From Ichthyophis bannanicus (taxonomy: Eukaryota; Chordata; Amphibia; Gymnophiona; Ichthyophiidae), in assembly GCA_033557465.1 (NCBI GenBank), contig CM066033.1:710011637-710075636 (forward strand): a DNA stretch of 64,000 nt, read 5' to 3'. How positions within the stretch are numbered: position 1 is the first letter of the stretch; each line of letters opens with the position of its first letter. A model generated the notes under the pieces. It made no database searches, was not told the DNA's origin, and saw only the letters and a list, made by a program, of their open reading frames with translations. Below, piece after piece: positions 31,008 through 41,195 of the stretch. Both the position numbers and the translations under genes were made by a program.

Positions 31008-34000
31008 TCATACTCCCTCCTGTATTACCCCTATCTTCCCTTCCCCACCCCTACTTAACCATCGCCACACCCCCTCCCACTGCCTTTCCACCTTCTCCCC
31101 ATACCCCTTGTTTAGCCCTGTTAATTTATGCATTTGATACAAATCTGCCAAGCGCCCTGCATATTTCCCTGTGGGCGGCATAACCCCCTGCTTCCAATGT
31201 TGCGCGATTTCACACCGAGCTGCAATAATACAGTGCCCCACAATACTCCAATTCCCTTCTTCCCCTGCATGCTTCTTTAGTAGGAGACATAGCTCCGGTG
31301 TCAAATTAATTCTGGCGCCTGTTATGCTTTCAATGATGTCCCCAATATTCGCCCAGTACTGCCGTACTGCTGGGCACGTCCACCACATATGCAGCCAAGT
31401 TCCTTTCTCTCCACACATCCTCCAGCATTCATCCGTCCCTCGAGCCCCCGCTTTGTACAATCGCTCCGGCGTCAGATACCACCTCGACAACACTTTCCAT
31501 CCATTCTCACGCAGGGACGTAGCGATAGACGCCCTCGCTATGTCCTGAGCTATTCGCTCCCACTCCTCCACCCCCCACTCTACCCCTAGGTCCCTCTCCC
31601 ACGCCTTCATATAACTTAATTTCTCTCTCCCTCTCTCTGTTAGTCCTTTGTAAATTCTAGAAATAACCCCCTTCCTCCCCAGCGAACCCAGACAGCTACC
31701 CTCAAACCATCCTGGGTCCTGCACAATATCCTGCCAGTGCCCTCTCTGCCTAAGAAGGGAACCCAACTGTAGATAATGGTACCGGTCAGTTTCTTTCAAC
31801 CGGTACAGGTCGCGAATGCCCTCAAAATCTCTGATACCTTGCCCAAAGACTATCTGAGACACTCTTTGCAGCCCCTGCTGCGCCCATCTTTTCACTACCA
31901 GCATATCAGGGCCTATTCCCCCTCCACAACAGGCCAGCAATGACATCCCACGCACCCACTTCTTCTCCCCTATCAGCCTTTTCCTATGTACCTGCCACAC
32001 CCCCAATGTATGCCCCACCAATGGATTCTCACCCTTGCTCCCCTTCCCCCCCCAGACGAGTCTTTCCAGCTCACCGGGCCGGAATCCCGCTTCCTCCATC
32101 AGCACCCAGTGCTTATGTTGCTCCCTCAGCCATGAGTATACCGCCCTCAACTGTGCCGCCAGGTAGTATTTCCTGAAGTTTGGTACCCCCATACCACCCT
32201 CTATCCTTGCCGTTTGCAATGTTTTAGCAGCCACCCTGGGTCTTTTATTTCCCCAAATAAACCCCTCGACTTGCTTTTGTAGCTTGGCTAGCATCTTTGT
32301 GGGTATCGCTACTGGCAGCACTTGAAAGAGAAAAAGGAACTGGGGGAGCAACATCATTTTCACCACTGCCACTTTCCCCAACCACGATACGATCCCCCTA
32401 TTCCAAGTCCCCAATTGCGCCTCTACTTGCCGAAACGCCTTCAAGTAATTCAGCTCAAAAAGGTCCTCCAGGTTCCGCCCTAAATTAATTCCAAGATACC
32501 GAATTGATTTGGCTGCCCACCTAAATTTAAATGTTTGTTGTAGAGTCGTTTGCTGCTCCTCCCCGACTGACAAGTTTAATATTTCCGACTTACTCCAATT
32601 GATCTTAAACCCCGCCATTTCCCCATACTCCTGTACCTCCCTCATCATCCCTGGCACCGTTTCCTTCGGCCTAGTGACCATAAGCAAGATGTCATCAGCA
32701 AACATGGCTAACTTGTATTCCCTCTGCCCTACTGTCACCCCCGTGATTTCTGCACTCTTCCTTATTCTCCCCGCTAGCGGCTCCAGCGATAAGGCGAACA
32801 ATAGGGGTGAGAGTGGACACCCCTGTCGCGTCCCCCTCCCCAACGTAAAGAAATCTGAATATCCTCCATTTACACGCACACACGCAGTAGGTCTCTCATA
32901 TAATGCCTTTATCCAGCCTACAAAACTATTCCCAAACCCCATATGTTCCATTACGGAGAAGAGAAATCCCCACGACACCTGATCAAAAGCTTTTTCCGCA
33001 TCTAACGATAGAAGCAATGCAGGCTCTGATGTGCGTTTTACGGACCATATTACATTTAACGCTTTCCTGATGTTGTCCGCCAACTGTCTCCCAGGTATAA
33101 ACCCCGCTTGATCCTCATGCACCAGCTTCCCCAGCACTTTATTGAGTCGCCCTAACACTTTAGCCAGCAGTTTTGCATCAATGTTTATTAATGAGATCGG
33201 CCGGTACGACGCACACTCCAACGGGTCCTTACCCATTTTAGGGATCAGTGTTATTCCCGCCCACCCCATTGTTTCCGCTAATCGCTCCCCCACCCTTGGG
33301 ACATTGAACAGGTGCGTCAGGGGCCCCACCAACTCTCCCTTAAATTTTTTATAGAAGCTGGCCGTCAGCCCGTCGAGGCCGGGGGCTTTCCCTGTTTTTA
33401 GACTCTTAATTGCCACCGCCACTTCTGAAGCCTGTATTTCCCCTTCAAGCGCCTCTCTTTCCCCATCGTCCAGATGGTGTAGACCAGCTGTCGCTAGGTA
33501 AGTCCTCATTTCGTCTTCTGGTCTGTCCACTTTAGCCTCATATAAGCCCTTATAGTACTCCACAAATGCTTCCCGGATTTCCTTCTCATCTCTAGTAACC
33601 CCCCCCTCCCCCTAATCTGCACAATCAGGGACATATTCCGCTTCTGCTTTAGTCTCCTCGCCATAAACTTTCCTGCTCTATTCCCTCCCTCAAAGAACTC
33701 CTGGCGTAATAATTGTAACCGATAATGGATTTTGTCTGCTTCGAGCGCATTCAGCTTAGCCCTAGTCTCTAACACCTCCCCTCTCAAATTCCTGCCGGCA
33801 CTACAGGCATCAGCCTCTTCTAACTGCACCAGTTTCTGCCGCAGTTGGAGCTCCTTCTCCTCCCCTTCCCTCTTTATTCTCGCCCCCCATTTGACTAGTG
33901 TGCCTCGCACCACCGCCTTGAAGGCATCCCATACCACACCCTTTCAAACTTCTCCCGTATCATTGAGCGCAAAGTAGTCTGGTATCAGGCTTTGTATATC

Positions 34001-34904
34001 TTGCACTACCCTAGTATCGCTCAAAAGAGCCTCGTTCAATTTCCAGAAATGGATCCCCCGATCTTCTCCCCGTCCCCTCAGTGTCACCCGCACCGGTGCA
34101 TGGTCCGACCATGTAATCGGTTCCATCTCCCCTTCAATAATTCTCCCCGCGATCTCCTTCCCCACCCATATAGTGTCAATCCGTGAGTACATACCGTGCA
34201 CTGCTGAAAAAAAAGGAGTACTGTCGCCGACTTGGATTGAGCAGTCGCCATGCATCAATCAAACCATTGGCCTTTATAAATTGCTGGTACCGACTCCTAT
34301 CTGCCCGCCTCGCCTCCCCCCTCCCCGTGGAGTCTCTCCCCACCTCCCAAGTCATATTGAAGTCTCCACCACATATCCTCGCTCCGTCCCCCAAAGCATT
34401 CATTTTCTCATCCACTTCCTCCCAGAAATCCTTTTGGGCCCCTGTGGGTGCATACACATTAGTCACACAGAACCATTCATCCCCTATCCTCATTCGCACT
34501 AGTAGGTATCGACCTCCTCTATCCCTAATTACAGTGTGCATCTCCACTTTGAGTGTCCCACTGACCAGCAACGCTACCCCCCCTTTCTTCCGCTCTCTCA
34601 GATTAGAAGCGAACACTAACTCTGTATATCCTTTGGGTTTCACTAGCGATTCGTGTCTGCGTAACAGATGAGTTTCTTGCAATAGGACTATTGAGGCTTT
34701 GTGTCTTGCTATTTCTCTGTACAATTTCTGCCTTTTAAAGGGGGAATTTAAACCTTTCACATTTAGAGTAATAATTTTCAGGTCACCTGTACTGTGCCCT
34801 CCCCCCGCTGCGCCCCCCTTGCCTGCCCTGTCCCTCCCCCCTCCCCCCTCCCCCCACTCTCTCTTCCCCTCCCCCCGTCCACCCCCGCTCCCACCCCTGA
34901 TCAA
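31008..34904 (-). pseudogene. L1 ORF2 (endonuclease-reverse transcriptase)
   Basis: The apurinic endonuclease at 34800-34000 has LKIITLNVKGLNSP, VLLQETHL, VTNVYAPTG, GGDFNMTWE and, after a shift, SRIDTIWV and TWSDHAPV. A run of eight A near 34208 causes that +/-1 shift. A stop at about 33941 in GEV-stop-KGVVWDAF is most simply a lost tryptophan. A G run near 33602-33612 on the coding strand shifts the frame again. The reverse transcriptase (33563-31008, 851 codons) is fully open, with GKAPGLDGLTASFYKKF, ISLINIDAKLLAKVLGRLN, LSLDAEKAFDQVSW, RGTRQGCPLSPLLFALSLEPL and LAMFADDILLMV carrying the active-site DD. A cysteine-rich C-terminal segment (WRMCGEKGTWLHMWWTCP) resembles the usual ORF2 zinc knuckle. 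Confidence 0.85.
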
Positions 34905-35116
34905 CCTCCCTGAAGGGAGTATCGACTTCCTTACTCGTGACTGTCTATCGAGCCTTAGCCTGCCCCTTCCCTACCCCCCTCTTCCCCCTTCCTCGTCGCT
35001 CCCTCCCCCCCTTCCGTCCCTACGCCCACCTGCCAGCCCCTTCAACCCCCGTAGCCCCTCCCCCCCATTGCTTTACACCGGAACTGTAGTCAGAACAACA
35101 TGCAAAGTCTTAATAT

Positions 35117-36284
35117 TCAGCTCGCTCCAGTTTTCTCAGCCAACGTTCCAGCGCTCCCTCGATGCAGTCTTGCCACTCTTCTCCCTCCAGCTGGTGCTCT
35201 GTGCCATCGCTGGGTGTTCCATTTTGAAAGTGTATGTCCCGTGGCGTTGGTACTTCCATTGGACGGTTGTGCTCCCTCCGGCAAGTGTGTTGCGCCTAAC
35301 TCTCGCAATGCTTTCCACGCTTCCTCGCATGACTGCACCCGCCTCGATCTTCCCTTTACTGTAATCAGCAGTCCGAATGGAAACAGCCATTTATAGCGCA
35401 AGTCTTCGCGTCTCATATACTCCGTCACTTCTTTAAGGTTTCTTCTACGCTGCAACGTTCCGGGGGACAAGTCCTGGAAAAATTCCAGCTTATGTTCTTC
35501 CCAAACATACTGTTTCATTGTCCTCGCGGCCCAAAGTAGTTTTTCCTTACTTTTGTACGAGCTAAGACATACTACTATATCTCGAGGTTTGTTGTCCCGC
35601 ACCGGGCCCAAGCTTCTGTGCGCTCTCTCTATCAATACGTTCGCTCCTGCCTCCTCTTCCACCTCATCTGCCGACTTTAGCAGTGAACTGAATATTTTAG
35701 CCACAACTTCTTCAGAGTTCTTGTATTTTGGCTCTTCCGGGAGACCTCGTACCCTTATATTGCATCTCCTAGATCTATCTTCGAGGTCCTCCAGTTTCAC
35801 CTGCAACTTGTTGAGTCCACATGTGTGTTCTTCCCATCCTTTTTGTAACTCTTCTAGTGCTGCACCTTGTTCCACCTGCACTTCAGTTTCTTCCACACGA
35901 CTGCCCAGGTCTGCTAAATCTTGTCTCAGTGCTTGAATTGTCTCTTAATTCCTTCTTTACCCCACTGAGCTCAGACTTAATCTCCTCTTTCACCTCAGTG
36001 AACCAGTCCTTCAGCATGCTTGTTAGCTCTGAGTTGCTCTCCTTCTCCACCCTCCGCTCGGATTCATTTAGGGCCAGAGGGGGCGATTTGTCTTCCTTAT
36101 CTCCTTCTTTTCCACCTTTGGGTGTAACATAGGTGGAGCGGAATTCAGCTAGCTTCTTCTTAACTGATGGCCCACTTTTACTTTTCTCCATGGTCTCTCT
36201 TCCGCCCTCCCGACTGGAGAGCGCAGCTATCACAGGAGTTCCAGTCTCTGGCTTCCTTGCTGCCTTCCGCCCACTGTCCCCCAC
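35117..36284 (-). pseudogene. L1 ORF1 (RNA-binding chaperone), one frameshift
   Basis: The basic N-terminus and start of the coiled coil are in one frame (36284-35883, MGDSGRKAARKPETG to LTSMLKDWFTEVKEEIKSEL). The rest is in another (35896-35117): coiled coil LNKLQVKLEDLEDRS, RNA-recognition domain entry RRCNIRVRGLPEEP, then RDIVVCLSSYKSKEKLLWAA and LSPGTLQRRRNLKEVTEYMR of the C-terminal domain. A single-base shift around 35930-35945 separates them. By family it would form trimers that coat L1 RNA. The copy at 24186-25090 is a more decayed relative. Confidence 0.8.
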
Positions 36285-36299
36285 CTCTGGGCAGGACTT

Positions 36300-37163
36300 T
36301 TGCTATTAGTGTTATACAGCGCAATGCCGCAGGTAGCAGTGCTCTTTATTAATTCAGCTGAGGCCTGTCTGTTTTATTAGGATCACAAGCACTTAGCACC
36401 TCCTGGGGCACTTAATTCTCCAGCTCACACTCAGGCCCAGAAGTTACTGTCTCAGCATTCCGTCGCACTGCCCTTGCTTCTCACTCCTCTTCACCCACTC
36501 GGGCCTTTATCTGCTCTGCAACGTGCCCCCTCAGACTCTGCTCCGGAGCCAAAACAGCTACTTCTCTACCTCCCCGGACTGCCCTGGGGAAAAGTGCTCC
36601 TCTATACTTTCCCGCCTCTCGTAGGAGCTACTGGCAGCCCGCCGCTTCACTTCTGGAGTTGGGGGTCTGGCAGTCTTCAGCCTTTGTGCCTCGCGTTCAC
36701 TCCCCTCACTTCCTCACCACGCGGTGCTACAGTCGGCCTCCTCTCCCCTCCTCCATGTGGTGTTTCAGTGCCCCGGGGCCTCCGCACGTTCTCTTCCCAC
36801 TGTCTCTTACCGGGCTGCCTCTGCGCAATTTCTACTTCTGCCGGCTGTCCAGTGCTGCGGCGCGTTCTCGCTCCGGTTCTCCCGTGCGCCGCGCTCACAT
36901 CCAGGCTCTTCCTCTGCTTGTCTGCACCTTCCCGAGCACCTCTGCCTAGCTCTGCAGGCCGCCGATGCGAGCCGCTCCGGGTAAAGCCCCTTCACGCTCG
37001 TTCTTGCACATCTATTTGTTTGGAGCAGGGTCTTTCAGCGCTCCCACATATCGCCTTGCCTTTCCTCTAATTTGGGGTTTTTACACCCGTTTTTGCAGGC
37101 TTCAGCAGCGGAGCCCGATCACTTCGCTGCCATTCCGCTCGGTGACGTCACCGGAAGTGTCAT
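36300..37163 (-). promoter_or_regulatory. L1 5' UTR / promoter region
   Basis: GC- and CpG-rich leader of the L1 on the minus strand, with no long meaningful frame (plus-strand frames through it are low-complexity shadows). Its extreme 5' end carries CRE and ETS motifs. Confidence 0.65.
37143..37158 (-). promoter_or_regulatory. CRE plus ETS motifs at the L1 5' end
   Basis: TGACGTCA (37143-37150), a perfect palindromic CREB/ATF site, abuts CCGGAAGT (37151-37158), an ETS/GABP site. Both lie within the first 21 bases of the L1 on its coding strand (5' end at 37163), a position where internal LINE promoters recruit polymerase II. Confidence 0.5.
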
Positions 37164-38119
37164 TTCCCACCCACTTTTAACTATCAAAAGTGTTCGTCCA
37201 TAAAGCCATCATCTGCTCTTAATGATCCATTGTTAGTTCCTCTACTAAGGCAGGCCCTGGACCCTTTTCTTCCCATATTCACTCAATGGTTGCTGCAAGT
37301 CTAGCACATGGGAACTTTTCAGCATCATGGAGGCAGGTTATTGTCATACCAAGCCTTAAAAACCCCCAGGGCAGATGCTTCCCTGGTGTTTAATTACTAT
37401 CTCATCTCCAAGCTCCCCTTTGTTGGGAAGCTGTCGAAAAAGTGGCTGCGAGCCAGCTTACCACCTTTCTTGAAATCACCAGGGTTCTAAATGCAAAAAA
37501 GAGAAATTAGACTTACCTGCTAATTGTGGTTCCTTGAGGAACTCCAGTCCAGTCCCGCACCTCTGGGTAGTGCCCCTCCTCCAGCAGCTTGGAGACTGAG
37601 CATGCCATCCTTTGATGACACTCGGCACATATATATATATATATAGCTGGCACCGCCTACCAGCCTCAGTATCCTACTGACAAAGCACACTCACCGGAGC
37701 ACAATTAAGTCAAACACAGAATTATGCTTGCACCATGCTTGCCTCTCCCCCGGAAGGGTTCCTCGACCCCTCCCCAACAGGAAGGAAGACGCAGCTGCTC
37801 TCCAACTGACCTACCGCCCGCCTCTGGGGGTAGCAAGTGACAGCCTCCCCTCAGCAGCACAGACTAAACTCCCAGACCCTGTTCCAACCGGCTAACTCCA
37901 GGTCCAGGGCATCCGCGCCCAAACACAACAGCAATAGGGAGGGATTCGGGACTGGACTGGAGTTCAAGGAACCACAATTAGCAGGTAAGTCTAATTTCTC
38001 TTTCCTTATCATCCCTCCAGTCCAGTCCTGCATCTCTGGGATGTAACAGAGCAGTCCATTAATGGGAGGGACCCGCACAACCGGCCTGAAGCACTGACAA
38101 TCTGAAGCGAGCATCCCCC

Positions 38120-38990
38120 ACTGCCTGGAGATCCAGACGGTAATGCTTAGAGAAGGTGTGAAGCGACGACCAAGTCACCATCGTACAGATATACACCGGT
38201 GGAACCAAACTATACTCCGCCCCAAGAGGCCGCTTGCGCCCTCGTGGAGTGCACCCTCAATCCCAATGGCACTGGCTTGCCCTTCAAGATGTGTGCTGAC
38301 GCAATCTCCTCCTGGATCCACCTAGAAATGGAGGCCTTAGCTGCCGCCTCGCCTCTGCATGGCCCCCCAAATAGAACAAAAAGCCGATCCGTCTTCCTAA
38401 GAGGTTCGGTTCTCCTCAAATACTTTGAGGTTCACATCCAAACTGCGTAACTGATGTGAGACCAGTCCCTCTGCTACGCTATCTAGCATCAAGACTCAAA
38501 GATACGCCAAACCCGGATGTACGTGAGAGAAGTGGACCTCCTTCGGGCATGAAGCAGGGTCGCAATCACCACCCCCGAATACTCTCTTCCTCCACCTTGC
38601 GCGCTCAAGAGCCAGGCCGTAAGCGAGAACCGATCCACCTGGGGCATGCATACCGGGCCCTGTGTCAGCAGGTCCTTGTGCATCGGGAGACGCTATGGTC
38701 GGGCCGCAAGGAGATGAATCAGGTCCACATACCAAGGGCACTGGGGCCAATCAGAACTACCAACCCCCAGTGTGCCTCTATCCGTTGCAGCACTCTGCTG
38801 ATGAGCGCCCACGGGGGGGGGGGGGGGGCAGACACGTAGAGAAGCCCCCCTTCGGGCCACTTCTGAACTAGGGCATCGAGTCCCTCAGACATCCACTCTC
38901 TTCTGCTGAAAAACCATCCGGCCTTGGCCGAATCAAATGTTGCCATCAAGTCCATGACCGGCTCGCCCCAGCGTTGCACCAGCTGTCCGA
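38120..38990 (-). pseudogene. DIRS A2 tyrosine recombinase, heavily deleted
   Basis: Minus-strand blocks: FGGPCRGEAAAKASISRWI, QEEIASAHILKGKPVP and GLRVHSTRAQAASWG carrying the H-x-x-R box (about 38320-38230), and N-terminal FSHVHPGLAYL and SVLAYGLALERARW (about 38630-38500). The segment between, with the first catalytic Arg (RRVSEL), is absent: sequence jumps from about 38455 to 38410. The tyrosine region near 38180 is degraded. Confidence 0.7.
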
Positions 38991-40450
38991 ACACCTCCTG
39001 GTTGAGGCACCATTCTCCGGAGTCCACCCAAACCCGGCTAAGATAGTCCACCTGCACGTTCTGGACTCCTGCTACATGTGCCACTGCCTGCAGCCGGGCC
39101 TCCGCCCAACCTTACAGTCCCTCGGCCTCTTCCTCCAGGGCTGGACTGCCCGTACCTCCTTGCCGGTTGACATACACTACCGTGGTCACACTGTTGGAGA
39201 AAAACTGTATTGCTTTTCCCTGCAAAAAGTCCTCAATGTTGCATAGGGCCAGGACCACCGTCCGCATCTGGAGCCTGTTTATCGACCAACGAGCTTCCAA
39301 AGGGCCCCACTGTCCCTAGGCAAAGTGTTCCTCGCAATGGGCCCCCCAACCAGACAGACTGGCATCCATAACCACCAGGATCCACCCTGGGGCCTCAAGG
39401 CGCATACCTCTCTCCAGGTTTCCTGGGCGCAGCCACCACCTGAGAGATTTCCTGGCCTCCGGTGGACAGGGGAGGACTTGGGTGAGAGGTTGGCTCTGGT
39501 GAGACCACCAACGGAACAATGCCCGCTGCAGCGGACACATATGTGCCCTTGACCACGGGACCAACTCGATCGTGGCCGCCATGGTTCCCAGAACCTGAAG
39601 GCTGACGGGCTTGTCAAGCCCAGGAAGCAGCGTATCAAGCCTCGCAGTCCTTGCGCTCGCGCCCTTAGCAGGAACACTCTGCCCGACCGGGTGTCAAAAC
39701 GTGCCTCAAAATACTCGAGATCCTGAGTGGGACTCAGATGACTCTTGTTCAGACTGACCACCCAACCGAGCCTTTGGAGGAACTCAACTACTTTCCTTGT
39801 CGCCTTTTTGCTTTCTTCCCTGGACTTGGCCCAAATCAACCAATTGTCGAGGTACGGGTGCACAAGAATCCATTCCTTGCGAAGTGCAGCTGCCGCCGCC
39901 ACCACCACCACCACCATGACCTTGGTGAAAGTGTGTGGCACTGTTGCCAGTCCAAAAGGCAATGCCCGGAACTGGAAGTGACCCATTGGCACCATGAAGC
40001 AAAGGAACTGCTGGTGATCTGGTCAGATGGAAATGTGTAGATATGCTTCCGTGAGGTCGAGAGACAACAAAAAAATTCCCTGCTCCTTACCGCCACTATC
40101 ACTGACCTCAGCATTTCCATGTGGAAATGCAGAACACGCAGGCAGCGGTTGATCCCTTTACGTTGAGGATTGGGTGAAAGAAGCCTTCCTTTTTGAGCAC
40201 CACGAAATACATGGAGTATTGACGGCACCCGTGCTGGTCTGGAGGCACCGGTTCGACGGCTTGCAGCTTCAAAAAGACGTGTCAAGGTTTCCCCTTATTG
40301 CCTCTACCCTGCCCAGAGCCTTGCAGGGGGACTGGATGAAAAATTCCCTTACTGGACGGATCCATTCCAGGGCGTATCCCTCTCTGACCACCTCCAGGAT
40401 CCACTGGTCGGACGTAATCTGGACCCAGGCAGAGTAAAACTCCCACAGCC
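38719..40450 (-). pseudogene. DIRS A2 reverse transcriptase-RNase H
   Basis: Blocks: DQWILEVVREGYALEW (about 40400), MGHFQFRALPFGLATVPHTF then TKVMVVVVVAAAAALRKEW, where a CCA/GCC triplet run has lengthened the valine-alanine stretch. The active site reads VHPYLDNWLIWAK: the second Asp of the DD pair is Asn. RNase H follows: VVMDASLSGWGAH, INRLQMRTVVLAL, SNSVTTVVYVNRQGGTGSPA and VQVDYLSRV. Frameshifts near 39300 and 39600. Inactive on catalytic grounds alone. Confidence 0.8.
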
Positions 40451-41195
40451 GACCCCCTACGGGCAACAACCCTGCCTGAGCCCCCCTTGCTTCATTGACC
40501 TTTCTTGAGCCCCGAGGTAGCGGAGGCCCCAAAGCCTCTTCCTGTCTCCGCCCCCCCCCCTCCCCTCCCAGAAATCCCAAAAGCCCTGTCTTCTGGCAGG
40601 GAACCTTCACCCCTAGGCCTGACTGAAGCGAGAAGTACGAAAATGCTTAAACTCCCTCGGCTGACTTCGAGCCGATGGCATAGTATGGCTCTGCTTCTGC
40701 TTGTCCTCGTGTAGCCAACCCCCTTTGGACTCTCCCAAGTCCTTAATCAACTTCTCCAAGTCATCCCCGAAGAGGAGCTTCCCTTTAAAGGGCAGCTTAC
40801 TAAGCTGGGCCTTGGGTGAACTGTCTGCTGCCCAGTTCCTAAACCACAAGTAACAGCGGGCCGCCATCATCGAAGCCATGCTCTTGGAAAGTCCCCTGAT
40901 GAGGTCATAATGGGTGTCCGCCAGATAGGCCACCCCCGATTCCAGCTTCACTGCTTCTGCATTCATAGTGGTCTCCAAGTCCCCCGAACTGTGAAGTCTT
41001 TGGGACCAAAGAAGGTAAGCCCTAGCCATCCATGCTCATGCTTCAACAGAGTGTCCAGCTTCCTATCCTGGGCATCCTTGAGAGACGCACTGCCCTCTAT
41101 GGGGATTGTAGTCTTTTTAGTAACTGCAGACACTGCTGCGTCCACTTTCGGAGACCGCAGGAGCTCGTGCTCCTGCTTCGGCAGGGGGTATCTAA
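40451..41195 (-). pseudogene. DIRS A2 gag-like gene, partial
   Basis: The minus strand matches A1 gag closely: SPKVDAAVSAVTKKTTIPIE, LKDAQDRKLDTLLK, then after a deletion ARAYLLWSQRLHSSGD, AYLADTHYDLIRGLSKSMAS, LPFKGKLLFGDDLEKLIKDL. The alanine-rich segment between LDTLLK and the next block (about 25 residues in A1) is lost. The N-terminus is cut off at 41195. Confidence 0.75.

Larger units (their letters stand above)
30503..37163 (-). mobile_element. L1-type LINE, near full length (6.66 kb)
   Basis: On the minus strand, from the 5' end at 37163: a GC-rich 5' UTR of about 0.9 kb, ORF1, a short spacer, ORF2 with endonuclease and reverse transcriptase, about 0.5 kb of 3' UTR and a poly(A) tail. 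A 15-bp target duplication flanks it. It is the most complete LINE in the window, damaged only by a few frameshifts and one clear nonsense codon. Confidence 0.85.
29881..37495 (+). mobile_element. L2-type LINE fragment, split by a full-length L1
   Basis: Before the L1 (to 30502): CEIHLGKKNCISALLEKDQEL, LHSVSSHLIVPQLADGFMQK and LPLSIPSPAAVTAPENPSP. After it (from 37179): SSIKPSSALNDPLL, LLRQALDPFLPIFTQWL, and ISKLPFVGKLSKK, typical of the fingers of an L2 reverse transcriptase. The fragment stops at about 37495 where DIRS A2 begins. The left boundary is uncertain. Confidence 0.6.
37500..41195 (-). mobile_element. DIRS-type retrotransposon, family A, copy A2 (5' truncated)
   Basis: The left terminus GAAATTAGACTTACCTGCTAATTG, CCAGTCCAGTCCC matches A1. 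An internal complementary region at about 37950-38040 fuses AATTAGCAGGTAAGTCTAATT with CTTTCCTTATCATCC and CCAGTCCAGTCC. The minus strand carries recombinase, RT-RNase H and part of gag. The 5' part and right terminal repeat are missing beyond 41195, where a truncated L2 begins. A TA microsatellite sits in the left terminal repeat (37629-37645). Confidence 0.8.

Noticed and set aside
30700..37000. Many plus-strand open frames of 60-220 codons (for example 34699-35364, 36474-37070)
   Set aside because: They are antisense shadows of the L1 genes and of its GC-rich 5' UTR, rich in Pro, Ser and Leu with no domain.
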